Numbered from the stretch's first letter, positions 43,277 to 52,495 are shown. The stretch: 64,000 nucleotides of DNA from Hoeflea_A sp965204935 (GCF_965204935.1 NZ_CBDBFO010000002.1), one strand, 5' to 3'. Numbers and translations are program-made. The notes: generated from the letters alone by a model not told the origin.

Positions 43277-44479
43277 TCAGTTCCAGCCGTCCTTTGCGCG
43301 AACGTCCGCGGCACCATCGACATTAGAGCCCTTGACCCCGCGGAAGACACCGTCCTGCCATTGGCCGACGCTCCAGAATTTTGCCGAGTTCTGGCCGTCG
43401 AAGGTGATTTCACCCATGACCGTGTCGAAGGAATTGTCCTTGATGTACTGGGTCACGGCCTCCCGGTCCGTGGAACCCACGCCTTCAATCGCCTGTTCGA
43501 GGATCTGCAGCGCGGCATAGGTGTTTGCCGACGCCCAGTAATCCGGGACCTTGCCCGTGATGTCCTCATGCGCCTTGCGCCAGGCGGCGGTAGCCGGATC
43601 ATCCGGATTCGTTCCGCCGGCGCCCAGAACGTTGTTGATTTTCGGCCCGAACGCACCCGAATAGGCCGGGAAGCTTGTGGCGACGGCAGTGTAGAAGGCC
43701 TTGACATCAAGGTCTTCGATGATGGCCTGCTCCGTCAGCCCGAACGTGTCCGGTGGATAGGACCAGGCGACAAAAGCGTCGGGCTCGGAGGCCTTGGCAC
43801 CCTTCATGACCGGTGATAGGTCGGGCGTGCCCAGCGGATAGGATTTGTCATAGACAATCTCGAAGCCCGCCTCCTTGAGTTTCGGGCGGGCAACGTCGGC
43901 CAGTTCGATGCCGAAGGCATCGGCCACGTTGACCATCGCGATCTTGTTCCCGATCGTGCCGGCATCACGCATTTCCACCAGCACGTCACGAACGCCTTCA
44001 ACGAAGGCCGTGGTCGAACCCAGCGTGAAGAACAGGTTCGGGTATCGGTCGGTCAGCTCGCCGATCTTGTCGGTGATGGCCGATACGGCGATCATCGGAT
44101 AGCCGTATTTTGCATAAATCGGTGCTGCGGCGATGTTGAAACCGGTTCCGTAGGGCGCGACGATGAAGTCGACCTCGTCCTGCGTCGCAAGCCGCTGCGC
44201 GGCCTTGATGTGTTCGGCAGGGTTGGTCTTGTCGTCATACTCGATGAGCTCGATCATCTTTTGCGTGCCATCGACCCTGAGACCGCCGCGGTCGTTCACC
44301 TGCTTGACCCACAATTCGACATTCGGCCACTGGGTAACCGCGGCACCGCCGGCGAGCGGTCCGGTCTTCGGTGCGACAGCGCCGATTTTGACCGTATCGG
44401 CGGCTATGGCGCCACCTGACAACGCGACGCTGCTTGCCAGCGAGATTGCAGCCAGTTTCAAAAGGCTTCTTCGATGCAT
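43277..44479 (-). CDS. ABC transporter substrate-binding protein (LivK/aromatic type)
   Basis: A 400-residue periplasmic binding protein of the amino-acid/aromatic type (Peripla_BP_6): signal peptide MHRRSLLKLAAISLASSVALSGGAIA, then VKIGAVAPKTGPLAGGAA, VDFIVAPYGTG and a C-terminal WSVGQWQDGVF region. The neighbouring aromatic dehydrogenases suggest an aromatic or phenylpropanoid ligand rather than an amino acid, but this is inference. GGGAGG precedes the ATG. Confidence 0.87.
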   Translation of the reverse strand: MHRRSLLKLAAISLASSVALSGGAIAADTVKIGAVAPKTGPLAGGAAVTQWPNVELWVKQVNDRGGLRVDGTQKMIELIEYDDKTNPAEHIKAAQRLATQDEVDFIVAPYGTGFNIAAAPIYAKYGYPMIAVSAITDKIGELTDRYPNLFFTLGSTTAFVEGVRDVLVEMRDAGTIGNKIAMVNVADAFGIELADVARPKLKEAGFEIVYDKSYPLGTPDLSPVMKGAKASEPDAFVAWSYPPDTFGLTEQAIIEDLDVKAFYTAVATSFPAYSGAFGPKINNVLGAGGTNPDDPATAAWRKAHEDITGKVPDYWASANTYAALQILEQAIEGVGSTDREAVTQYIKDNSFDTVMGEITFDGQNSAKFWSVGQWQDGVFRGVKGSNVDGAADVRAKDGWN

Positions 44480-44545
44480 TCTTTCCTCCCTTGCATTGAT
44501 CCTGGTCTTCCGCTGAACAGCCTCGTTGCTTCCAGCGACGGTTCG

Positions 44546-45997
44546 TCAGATCGGGTATTCCTTCGGATTGTCGTGGATGGCCAACCATCTCAGCTCGGTG
44601 AATTCCCGAACGGATTCCTCCCCGCCGAGACGGCCGTAGCCGCTGTCCTTCATGCCACCGAACGGCATTGCCGGATCGTCGTAGACGGTTGGGCCGTTGA
44701 TGGCGCAAATGCCCGATTCCAGCCGCATGGCCAACGACCGCGCCCTGTCGATATCACGGCTGAACACAGAGGCGGCGAGACCGTAGGCGGTGTCATTGGC
44801 AATCGAGATTGCTTCGTCTTCGCCCGACACACGGATGACGGCCGCGACCGGGCCGAACGATTCCTCACGGTATATCCGCATGGAGCTGTCGACATGGTCG
44901 ACCACGGTCGGCTGCATGATGGTGTTGGTGATTGTGCCGCCTGCCAGCAACGCGGCTTCCTTGGAGATCGCGTCCTCAACGAGTTCCCGAACCCTTGCCG
45001 CGGCGTTGGCGGAGATCATCGATCCGAGCGGGAATTTTCCCTGCCGGGGATCACCGGCGTTCAGGCTTTCGGCCTTCGCCGTCAGTTTCTCCACAAACGT
45101 GTCGGCAACGCTGCGGTCGACGATCACCCGTTCTGTCGAAATGCAAATCTGCCCCTGATTGAAGAACGCGCCGAACGCAGCCGCCTTCACCGCCTCATCG
45201 ATGTCCGCGTCCTCAAGCACGATCAGCGGCGCCTTGCCGCTGAGCTCCAAAACAGCGGGCTTGAGGTAGCGGGCGCAGGTTTCAGCGACCATCTTGCCGA
45301 CCCGCGTGGAGCCGGTGAAGTTCACGCGACGCACGGCATTGTGCCCGATGAGTGCTTCGACAACCTCAGTCGCGGACTCGGGCGCATTGGTCACAAGGTT
45401 TGCGGCGCCCGCAGGCAGTCCGGCCTCTTCAAGGACCTCCACAATCATCGAGTGGATTTTCGGGCAGAGTTCCGACGCTTTGAGCACGACCGTGTTTCCG
45501 CAGGCGAGCGGCGCAGCAACCGCCCTGCTCCCGAGCACGATCGGCGCATTCCACGGCGCGAGGCCCAGCACCACCCCGACCGGCTGGCGCACGAGGATCG
45601 AACGGACATTCGCGTCACGGCCCGCGTGCTCGGTCTCGCGAGCATATCCTGTCAGGCCCGCGGCATGGCGAAAGATGTCGGCCGCCAGCACGCAGTTGAA
45701 CCGCGCCCAGCTTTCGGACCCGCCGGTCTCGCTCGCGACGACATCAATGAATTCAGGTTCCCGTTTTCGGATCAGCTCGGCCGCCCCGTTGAGTATGTCG
45801 GCGCGCTGATCGGGCGGTGTTTGAGACCATTGCGGAAACGCCGCCGCCGCGGAGTTCGCCGCCTCCAGTGCGTCTTCGCGACTAGCCGAGGCGGCCTGGG
45901 TTGCGACCTCTTCGGTGATCGGCTGCAGACGATCGAACGTTGCGCCGTCCCTCGCCGCGACCGTCTGGCCGCGTATGATCAGTTTCGCCTCATACAA
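44546..45997 (-). CDS. Aldehyde dehydrogenase, vanillin-dehydrogenase-like
   Basis: A 483-residue aldehyde dehydrogenase with oxyanion Asn in APWNAP, VLKASELCP (Lys kept), Glu in LELSGKAPL and catalytic Cys in NQGQICISTERVIVD. It resembles vanillin and salicylaldehyde dehydrogenases (vdh type). The start appears to be TTG at 45997, preceded by GGGAGGAG; the first codons of the family (YEAKLIIRG) read directly after it. It is the first gene of the long minus operon and is divergent from the AraC regulator. Confidence 0.83.
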   Translation of the reverse strand: MYEAKLIIRGQTVAARDGATFDRLQPITEEVATQAASASREDALEAANSAAAAFPQWSQTPPDQRADILNGAAELIRKREPEFIDVVASETGGSESWARFNCVLAADIFRHAAGLTGYARETEHAGRDANVRSILVRQPVGVVLGLAPWNAPIVLGSRAVAAPLACGNTVVLKASELCPKIHSMIVEVLEEAGLPAGAANLVTNAPESATEVVEALIGHNAVRRVNFTGSTRVGKMVAETCARYLKPAVLELSGKAPLIVLEDADIDEAVKAAAFGAFFNQGQICISTERVIVDRSVADTFVEKLTAKAESLNAGDPRQGKFPLGSMISANAAARVRELVEDAISKEAALLAGGTITNTIMQPTVVDHVDSSMRIYREESFGPVAAVIRVSGEDEAISIANDTAYGLAASVFSRDIDRARSLAMRLESGICAINGPTVYDDPAMPFGGMKDSGYGRLGGEESVREFTELRWLAIHDNPKEYPI

Positions 45998-46050
45998 GAC
46001 CGTATTCTCCTCCCGACAGTAAGCAAATCAAACGCTCCGACGTGAATTAA

Positions 46051-46085
46051 TGTAAATTTCTGGCATGTTGTTGTATAATTCTGGC
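46051..46085. promoter_or_regulatory. Tandem direct repeat, probable AraC-type binding sites
   Basis: TGTAAATTTCTGGC (46051-46064) and TGTATAATTCTGGC (46072-46085) are a 14-bp direct repeat with two mismatches and a 21-bp period, two helical turns. This is how AraC-family activators usually bind. They lie in the 135-bp gap between the divergent aldehyde dehydrogenase operon and the araC-type gene. Confidence 0.7.
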
Positions 46086-46132
46086 GGAATTTGCGGTTTC
46101 ATAGCAGGATCGAAAGGAGCGCATGACCCGTA

Positions 46133-47005
46133 ATGATCAGAGCGGAGAACATCGACTGCGCGCTCCATGACCGGGTTTTCACACTGCCCGCGCGGCACTA
46201 CGAGCGCAGCTGGCGAGGCATCCTCCTCACATCCGGCGCCGGCCTGATCCTGTCGGAAGCCGACGAGACACACATCAACGCTCAAAGCCTCGCATGGGTT
46301 CCCTGGTCCGAGGACAAGTCACTGAAAATCTCGGCCGGAAGCGTCGGCGCGCATTTCGCGGTCACGCATGACTCGCTGTCGCATGCAATCGGCCACGGGG
46401 CAGAGGCGACGGAGTTGAGGCTTTTGTCCGAGCGCCAGATTACGCTGCAGTTGGATCAGCCGGAGGACGCGCTTGCCGACGCCCGTGGGGCATTTGACGT
46501 CATCCTTCGGGAAGCGGCCCGTATGCAGATCGGATCGCTTGTGATGATCGAGGCGCAAGTCAGGATGATCCTCGTCCTTTTGCTGCGGCACGCGACCGAA
46601 AGCGAAGCGGTGACGCAGAACATCGGCAAGTCAGCCCGTGTCCTGCAGCATTTTCGGCAGCTGTTGGAAACGCATTTTCGCGAACGATGGCCCATAGGCC
46701 GCTATGCTGCGGAAATTGGAATTTCACCCGACAGGCTGCACGACATCTGCACCCGCCACCTGGAGCGTGCACCCAGCATCCTGATCACCGAGCGGGCTAT
46801 CCACGAAGCGCGCCTGATGTTGCAAAACACGGCAATGACGACCGAGCAGATATCCGGCCATCTCGGATTCCGCGACCCCGGACACTTCAGCCGATACTTC
46901 AAGGCACATGCCGGCCTGCCGCCTGCAACCTATCGCAAATGGCACATCGAGAACCGCGAATCGAACACCGCCGCCGCAGCGGCGAACTTTGCCGATTGGC
47001 CATAA
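46133..47005 (+). CDS. AraC-family transcriptional regulator
   Basis: A 290-residue regulator. The N-terminal cupin-type sensing domain spans about residues 1-150. The C-terminal double helix-turn-helix has IGRYAAEIGISPDRLHDIC and TTEQISGHLGFRDPGHFSRYFK. It resembles PobR/HpaA-type regulators of aromatic catabolism. AAAGGAG lies 13 bases before the ATG. It is divergent from the aromatic operon, which it probably activates through the direct repeat upstream. Confidence 0.87.
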   Translation: MIRAENIDCALHDRVFTLPARHYERSWRGILLTSGAGLILSEADETHINAQSLAWVPWSEDKSLKISAGSVGAHFAVTHDSLSHAIGHGAEATELRLLSERQITLQLDQPEDALADARGAFDVILREAARMQIGSLVMIEAQVRMILVLLLRHATESEAVTQNIGKSARVLQHFRQLLETHFRERWPIGRYAAEIGISPDRLHDICTRHLERAPSILITERAIHEARLMLQNTAMTTEQISGHLGFRDPGHFSRYFKAHAGLPPATYRKWHIENRESNTAAAAANFADWP

Positions 47006-47162
47006 AGATCGCGCGCCTGAATGTGCGGTTGACGAGTCGCTGCTCCGCGGGCATGTGGCCATCTGATTCACGCGCCTTTTGCACCGCATCGGAGCTTCCC
47101 TGTTGCAATTTGGAGCCTTGGCTCTATCGTTTGCGCGACCCAAGCCAGGGAGGAAACTGACC

Positions 47163-48377
47163 ATGCCAAAGGATCCAAATGTCCTTCAAGCCTCTGGAAA
47201 ACCATTGTTTTTTGAAGTCGCAAATCCACAGGCAATTGGCTTTGAGCCGCCAACAATTCGCGACAGTCGCGGCGAGGCTGTGCGCCTTGCGGTCCGCTCA
47301 CTCACGGTGATGCAGAAGGAAGCACTGGTCGCTTCGGCAAGGTCCGGAAAGGTATGGCGGCTCGCCTCTGACGAGGGCGCGTACCTGGACGGTCACGACT
47401 ACGCACCCTGCCCGCTTTCCTTCCTGTCGACGGGCATGGTCTGCAGCTACATGAACGAAATCCTGGCGCTCGCCGAACAACGCGGCATTGCCATTGGCAA
47501 CATCACCCTTATCCAGGACAACTACTACACGATGAAGGGTTCTGCGCTGAAAGGCACCATGACGGGCGGTGCTGAAAACATCGATCTCGAGGCCGTGATT
47601 GAATCCGATGCCGACAAGGAGAGTCTGACCAGCCTGATTTATGACGCCGTCGCGGCATCGCCGTTAAACGGCCTGATGCGCGGCGAGAAGGAGAGCCTTT
47701 TCACGCTGGTTCACAACGGCAACGACATCAAGACGGGCAAGGCGCTTGCAGTCGACGGCCCCACCCTGCCAGATCCGGGTGACAAATTCGATGCTGTCGC
47801 CGTGGCCGACGGCGAGTGGACCGATCTGATTGTTCATACCGGCCACATGACGCCGAAGACCACGGAGACGACAACGTTGGCCGGCGGCTCGCTGACAGAC
47901 CACCAGGACCGCAGGTTGCACGTCAAGGTCATCTGTAGGCTGCGCCCGGATGGCATGAAGGAAATCGAGCAGCACCTGTATAATCCGCACGGATCCATTT
48001 TCAGGTTCCTCAGCGAGGAAGCTCCTGAAAATGGCGGCAAAGGCCGGGCTCCGGACGCGATCTCCTATATCGCCGCCAGCATCGGTTTCTGCTTCATGAC
48101 CCAGTTCGGCCGCTACGCAAAGATCGTCAAGAAACCGCTCGAGGAATACCGTATCCTGCAGGACTTTCACGCGACCCTAGGTGGCGCCTCGGGCGGCACC
48201 GGCAAGCCCGGCGAGGCCGATCCGCTGGAAACCCATTGCTATCTGGCCTCCGGCGAGGACGACGACTATGCGCGCCTGTGCCTCGACATGGCCGAGCAAA
48301 CCTGTTTCCTGCACGCCTTTTGCCGCACCGACCTCAAGGCGAAGGTCAAGGTGACGCAGAAGAGCCAGGCTGCGTGA
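47163..48377 (+). CDS. Tandem OsmC-domain protein
   Basis: A 404-residue protein that appears to hold two OsmC/Ohr-type domains. In domain 1 (about 35-200) the helix APCPLSFLSTGMVCSYMNE carries C83 and C94, but the second redox Cys position reads AASPLNGL, so Ser replaces Cys. Domain 2 (about 215-404) has SIGFCFMTQFGRYAK and a C-terminal AEQTCFLHAFC, so its Cys pair is present. OsmC proteins reduce organic peroxides through a Cys pair. Single-domain members have about 140 residues. GGGAGG precedes the ATG at 47163; the upstream in-frame ATG at 47079 is less likely. It follows the araC gene in the same direction. Confidence 0.78.
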   Translation: MPKDPNVLQASGKPLFFEVANPQAIGFEPPTIRDSRGEAVRLAVRSLTVMQKEALVASARSGKVWRLASDEGAYLDGHDYAPCPLSFLSTGMVCSYMNEILALAEQRGIAIGNITLIQDNYYTMKGSALKGTMTGGAENIDLEAVIESDADKESLTSLIYDAVAASPLNGLMRGEKESLFTLVHNGNDIKTGKALAVDGPTLPDPGDKFDAVAVADGEWTDLIVHTGHMTPKTTETTTLAGGSLTDHQDRRLHVKVICRLRPDGMKEIEQHLYNPHGSIFRFLSEEAPENGGKGRAPDAISYIAASIGFCFMTQFGRYAKIVKKPLEEYRILQDFHATLGGASGGTGKPGEADPLETHCYLASGEDDDYARLCLDMAEQTCFLHAFCRTDLKAKVKVTQKSQAA

Positions 48378-48401
48378 CACCCGGGGTCGGATTGGCACGC
48401 G

Positions 48402-49088
48402 TCACCAGAAGGTCCGCGGCCACGACAATTCGTCCCAGCCCTCCGCGCCGATAAGCGGAACAAACCGCACGTCCGCAAGGACCTCGCGCTCGAATTCACC
48501 GCTAGCGGTTTTCGTAATGCGAACAAGCGACTGCGAGCGGCGGTCACTGCCGACGGGAAGCACGATGCGGCCACCCGCCGCCAACTGGCCTTTCAGCGTT
48601 TCGGGAACATCCGGCGCCCCGGCCGAGACAAGGATGGCATCGTAAGGCGCGTGCGCCTCCAGGCCGCGTGTACCGTCTGCGTGGGACACATGCACATTGT
48701 CATAGCCGGTTTCGGCAAGGTTGCGCGCCGCCAAACCCGCCAGTGCGCCGATGCGCTCCACGGCATAGACCTCTTCCGCGATTTCAGCCAGGACCGCGGC
48801 GGCGTAGCCCGACCCGGCGCCGATTTCCAGTACCGTTTCGCCGCCCTTCAAAGCCAGTGCCTCGACCATGAAAGCAACCATATAGGGCTGTGAAATCGTC
48901 TGCCCCTCGCCGATCGGCAGCGGGCCGTCATCGTAGGCCATGAAGCGGTACTGTTCAGGGACAAAAGCCTCGCGCGGCACGTTTTCCATGGCGGCCAGGA
49001 CAAGCGTATCGCATAGGCCACGACTACGGATCTGGCCTGCAACCATCTGTTTTCTTTGGCGTTCAAAGTCCGTCGTGATCCGGCTCAT
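48402..49088 (-). CDS. pcm: Protein-L-isoaspartate O-methyltransferase
   Basis: A 228-residue SAM-dependent methyltransferase that repairs isoaspartyl residues. It has MVAGQIRSRGL and VPREAFVP near the N-terminus, the family segment IGEGQTISQPYMVAFM, and SAM motif I VLEIGAGSGYAAAVLAE. It is convergent with the OsmC gene, 24 bases away. Confidence 0.93.
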   Translation of the reverse strand: MSRITTDFERQRKQMVAGQIRSRGLCDTLVLAAMENVPREAFVPEQYRFMAYDDGPLPIGEGQTISQPYMVAFMVEALALKGGETVLEIGAGSGYAAAVLAEIAEEVYAVERIGALAGLAARNLAETGYDNVHVSHADGTRGLEAHAPYDAILVSAGAPDVPETLKGQLAAGGRIVLPVGSDRRSQSLVRITKTASGEFEREVLADVRFVPLIGAEGWDELSWPRTFW

Positions 49089-49259
49089 GGGCGGATTATG
49101 ACATCCAAATCCGTCGGATCATTGACGGGTGTCAATACCTGAAGGCATTTGCGCGCAACGGGGCTATTTCGCACAGAAACCTGAAGATCGGACAAGATAT
49201 TGATTTGGATGGCACCGGCCTGATGGTCAAATCGCAGAATTGCCGACCGCCCGGCATAC

Positions 49260-49427
49260 CTACACGCCGCTGCGCCAGGCCTGCTTGGACTTGCACTTTT
49301 TGCAGATGCGATTGCCGGGGCCGAAACTGTCGAACATCTCGCGACACATCAGACAACGCCGTCGCTTGCGCTCGACATTGACACGCTCCTCGACAATTTT
49401 CCCTTCAGTGTTCAAACTTGCGCTCAT
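49260..49427 (-). CDS. Small zinc-ribbon-type protein
   Basis: A 55-residue protein with two Cys pairs, CLMC and CKKC, separated by about 13 residues (MFDSFGPGNRI) and embedded in Arg/Lys-rich sequence. This is a compact zinc ribbon that could bind DNA or RNA. The ATG at 49427 fits the small conserved alphaproteobacterial proteins of this look; a longer frame to 49487 has no ribosome-binding site. The function is unknown. The 171 bp between it and pcm (49089-49259) hold nothing recognised. Confidence 0.65.
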   Translation of the reverse strand: MSASLNTEGKIVEERVNVERKRRRCLMCREMFDSFGPGNRICKKCKSKQAWRSGV

Positions 49428-49507
49428 ATGCGAACATATAGCGAACGCCCTGTGTTTTTCAATAGTTATCGGACACAGCTGCAGCAAACTCAGAACGAAA
49501 ACCGGGT

Positions 49508-50158
49508 TTATTGGGTGATTTCATCGATCAGCGACCGGGTGCTTATCTGCCTGCAATAACCCGCTATGGCACGAAGCGAATTGTCGTGTCTTTCCTGGCT
49601 GTATGTCGCGCAGGCATCGGTCACCAGCGTCACCAGATACCCCAGGTCACAGGCATCGCGTACGGCACTTTCGACGCACTGGTCGGTTATCAGCCCGCTG
49701 ATCACAAGCTGGCGAACACCCAGATTGCGCAGGATATAGTCGATATGCGTGGACATGAAGACGCTGGAGGAGGACTTCGGCAGGACGATCTCGTCGTCTC
49801 CGGGCGTGATTTCATCAATCACCTTGCCGTCCCATGACCCTTTCGGGACGTTGAAACCGGTGATCTTGTAGTCGAGGCTTCGATCCCTTCCATCCTTGGT
49901 AAGGCTCTCGATCGTCGTATATAGAACCTCGATACCGGCATTGCGAAACGCGCTTTGAAGCCTTTGCATATTCGGTATCGCGGAGCTTCGCAGTCGGTCA
50001 AAATAGTAGCCGTATTTGCCGGCAATGTCGTCGTCCGCGACATCCTTGAACTCACCGCCCTCGCGACGGACGCAAAAGTTCTGCACATCGACGAAAAGCA
50101 GCGCTGACTGCTCGGCAACCAGCGGCACATCCCGGCTGAGCGTTTCCTGCGGGCTCAT
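49508..50158 (-). CDS. Isochorismatase-family cysteine hydrolase
   Basis: A 216-residue hydrolase with the catalytic triad D24 (LFVDVQN), K128 (VLPKSSSSVF) and C161 (GLITDQCVESAVRDA), preceded by a cis-peptide-type region before the Cys. The family hydrolyses amides such as ureidoacrylate, biuret or N-carbamoylsarcosine, and some isochorismate. The gene is divergent from an RpiR regulator and glutamine-synthetase-like operon, which suggests an amide of a nitrogen compound. GGGAGGG precedes the ATG. Confidence 0.85.
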   Translation of the reverse strand: MSPQETLSRDVPLVAEQSALLFVDVQNFCVRREGGEFKDVADDDIAGKYGYYFDRLRSSAIPNMQRLQSAFRNAGIEVLYTTIESLTKDGRDRSLDYKITGFNVPKGSWDGKVIDEITPGDDEIVLPKSSSSVFMSTHIDYILRNLGVRQLVISGLITDQCVESAVRDACDLGYLVTLVTDACATYSQERHDNSLRAIAGYCRQISTRSLIDEITQ

Positions 50159-50233
50159 CTGATGTCCCTCCCTCTTGCGCGAACGGTACCTGCGGTAAAT
50201 CCGTGCATGATCTGACCTGAAATTTTATATCAA

Positions 50234-50259
50234 TGTCAACAAAATACTTCGTGTTGACA
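50234..50259. promoter_or_regulatory. Inverted repeat operator between hydrolase and RpiR genes
   Basis: TGTCAACA (50234-50241) and TGTTGACA (50252-50259) form a perfect 8-bp inverted repeat with a 10-bp spacer in AT-rich DNA, 17 bp before the RpiR-type gene. Autoregulation and control of the divergent hydrolase by the RpiR protein are likely. Confidence 0.65.
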
Positions 50260-50276
50260 AATAATTTTCAAGATCC

Positions 50277-51185
50277 ATGATGGGTGACGAGCGGACAAGA
50301 AAGCAAGCGATGATAAATCTACGCGACAGGATAGAAGAGGTCGGGCCGGAACTGACATCAAGCGAGCGCAAGGTGGCCAGCGTGGTTCTTGCCGACTATC
50401 CCTTTGCCGGCCTTCAGACAATCCAGCAACTTGCTGCCGTAACCGGCGTCAGTGCTCCATCGATTACGCGGTTTGTGTCAAAGATCGGCTGTAACGGCTA
50501 CCAGGAGTTCCAGCGCCGCCTGATCGGGGAACTCAAGGAGAGCCACCGGTCACCCGTTGAGCTGAAGCTGACCGAAAACCCGGCCCAGCCCGGTCGTTTC
50601 CTGGCGGACTATGCCGAGCGGATCACGTCTCAGGTCCACGAGATGGCCAGCGGCGTGTCGCAACTCCAGTTCGACGCGGTATGCGATCTTGTCGGCGATC
50701 CCAGTCGCAACATCTTTCTGATCGGTGGACGCATGAGCGACTGCATCGCGGCCATGCTGTCGATGCATTTGCGCCAGATCAGGGGACGCATCTTCCACAT
50801 ACCGGCCAATCCGGAACTGTGGCCGGACTATATTCTGCGCATGCGCAAACAGGATGTCCTGATCCTGCTCGATTTTCGTCGTTACCAGGCCAGCCTGACA
50901 GAGCTTGCCCAGATCACCTCCGTAAAACGTCATGCCCAGATCGTGGTGATTACGGACCGCTGGCTGACGCCGGCATCGCGTTATGCCGCGCATGTTCTGG
51001 CCGTGCCCACGGAAATCGGAACGGCCTGGGACGGTCAGGTGAGCGCCCTGACGCTTGCCGAGGCAATGATTGTCAAGATATCCGAGCAGGATTGGAACGC
51101 CACGCGCAAACGCATCGAACAATGGGACGGCGCCAGGCTGCAATCCGCTGGCGCTCATGAAGGCATCAAGGACAACCAGACATGA
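50277..51185 (+). CDS. MurR/RpiR-family transcriptional regulator
   Basis: A 302-residue regulator: N-terminal RpiR helix-turn-helix (LTSSERKVASVVL, TIQQLAAVTGVSAPSITRFV) and a C-terminal SIS domain (IFLIGGRMSDCIAAMLSMHL). SIS-domain regulators bind sugar phosphates or amino compounds. The last 4 bases overlap the ligase gene, so it is in the same operon. Two adjacent ATGs (50277, 50280) are possible starts; ATG at 50310 is another. Confidence 0.85.
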   Translation: MMGDERTRKQAMINLRDRIEEVGPELTSSERKVASVVLADYPFAGLQTIQQLAAVTGVSAPSITRFVSKIGCNGYQEFQRRLIGELKESHRSPVELKLTENPAQPGRFLADYAERITSQVHEMASGVSQLQFDAVCDLVGDPSRNIFLIGGRMSDCIAAMLSMHLRQIRGRIFHIPANPELWPDYILRMRKQDVLILLDFRRYQASLTELAQITSVKRHAQIVVITDRWLTPASRYAAHVLAVPTEIGTAWDGQVSALTLAEAMIVKISEQDWNATRKRIEQWDGARLQSAGAHEGIKDNQT

Positions 51186-52495
51186 AATCGGAACCGTTGA
51201 TCATAGCCTGCACAAGTGATTTCGCCGGCAAAGTGCGCGGCAAGGCCTTCCCGCAGGACGAATTCGAAAAGCGCCTGAAACGCGGCGTCGGCTGGACTCC
51301 GACCAATGTTCAGATCACGTGTTTCGATGCCATTGCGGATAGCCCCTATGGCGCACTGGGCGATCTTGTCCTCATCCCGGCACCGGAGACGCGCGTCAGC
51401 CTCGACTACCAGGACGAACGTCCGGCCGAACAGTTCGTATTTGGCGATATTCTGCATATGGACGGCCGCCCATGGGAATGCTGCACGCGCTCACTTCTCA
51501 AATCGGCCCTCGACCGCCTCAGATCTGTCGCCGGCATGTCACTCCACGGAGCGTTTGAGCACGAGTTTCATGTCAAGGACGCCGCGTGTCCGCTTGGCAG
51601 CGCCTACACGGCATCCGGCTTCCGGATGCAGCGCCCATTGGCCGAGCAACTGCTTGCCGCCATGCACAGTGCCGGATTGAAGCCGGACACGTTCATGAAG
51701 GAGTACGGAAGGGATCAATACGAGGTGACCATGGGCACTGCCGATGGCATTGCCATCGCCGACCACGCGGCTGTTTTGCGCGAATTGGTCTATGTCACCG
51801 CCGAACGCAACGGCATCCATGCAAGCTTTTCGCCGCTGCGCGATCCCGCCGGTGTCGGCAACGGCGTTCACATGCACCTCAGCCTGCGTGACAGCGCCGG
51901 AAATCCGGCCACCTATGACCCGGACGGCAAGCACGGGCTGAGCGAGAAAGCCGGGCAGTTCGTTGCCGGTGTTCTGAAGTATCTCGATCGCATTGTCGCC
52001 CTGACGGCGCCAAGTGTGGTTTCCTATACGCGGCTCACGCCGCATCGCTGGAGCGCCGCCTTCAACAATCTCGGATTGCGGGACCGTGAGGCTGCGGTCC
52101 GCATCTGCCCGGTTTCGCAGGTCAGCGGGGTACCGATCGAGGAGCAGTTCAATTTCGAGATCCGTGCTGCCGATGCAGCCGCGAGCCCCTATCTTGCGCT
52201 CGCGGCCGTCGTTCATGCTGGTGTTCAGGGCATCGAGGAGCAGCTCGGTACTCCCGAGGCGACGGAGGAGGACCTGTCCCTTTTGTCTGCTGAGGAACTC
52301 GCCAAGCGTGGCATCGTCGGATTGCCCGGTACGCTTGAGGCGGCGATCGATGCCCTTCGCTCCGCCGAGATCATCGGTGACTGGTTTTCGGCCGAGTTCC
52401 AGGACGTCTATGTCAGGCACAAGCTCGGCGAGATCGACTTCCTGAAGGACAAATCTGAAGCAGAAATCTGCGCCGCCTACGAGGCCGTTTACTGA
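51182..52495 (+). CDS. Glutamine-synthetase-family gamma-glutamyl ligase
   Basis: A 437-residue GS-fold ligase of the PuuA-like type rather than GlnA. The Glu region AFEHEFHV, the ATP-site motif GNGVHMHLSL, and the RLTPHRWSAAFNNLGLRDREAAVR segment are present. It lacks the adenylylation-site region of GlnA. It may gamma-glutamylate an amine taken up by the importer downstream, with the amide later cut by a hydrolase. The exact amine is unknown. Confidence 0.8.
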   Translation: MKSEPLIIACTSDFAGKVRGKAFPQDEFEKRLKRGVGWTPTNVQITCFDAIADSPYGALGDLVLIPAPETRVSLDYQDERPAEQFVFGDILHMDGRPWECCTRSLLKSALDRLRSVAGMSLHGAFEHEFHVKDAACPLGSAYTASGFRMQRPLAEQLLAAMHSAGLKPDTFMKEYGRDQYEVTMGTADGIAIADHAAVLRELVYVTAERNGIHASFSPLRDPAGVGNGVHMHLSLRDSAGNPATYDPDGKHGLSEKAGQFVAGVLKYLDRIVALTAPSVVSYTRLTPHRWSAAFNNLGLRDREAAVRICPVSQVSGVPIEEQFNFEIRAADAAASPYLALAAVVHAGVQGIEEQLGTPEATEEDLSLLSAEELAKRGIVGLPGTLEAAIDALRSAEIIGDWFSAEFQDVYVRHKLGEIDFLKDKSEAEICAAYEAVY

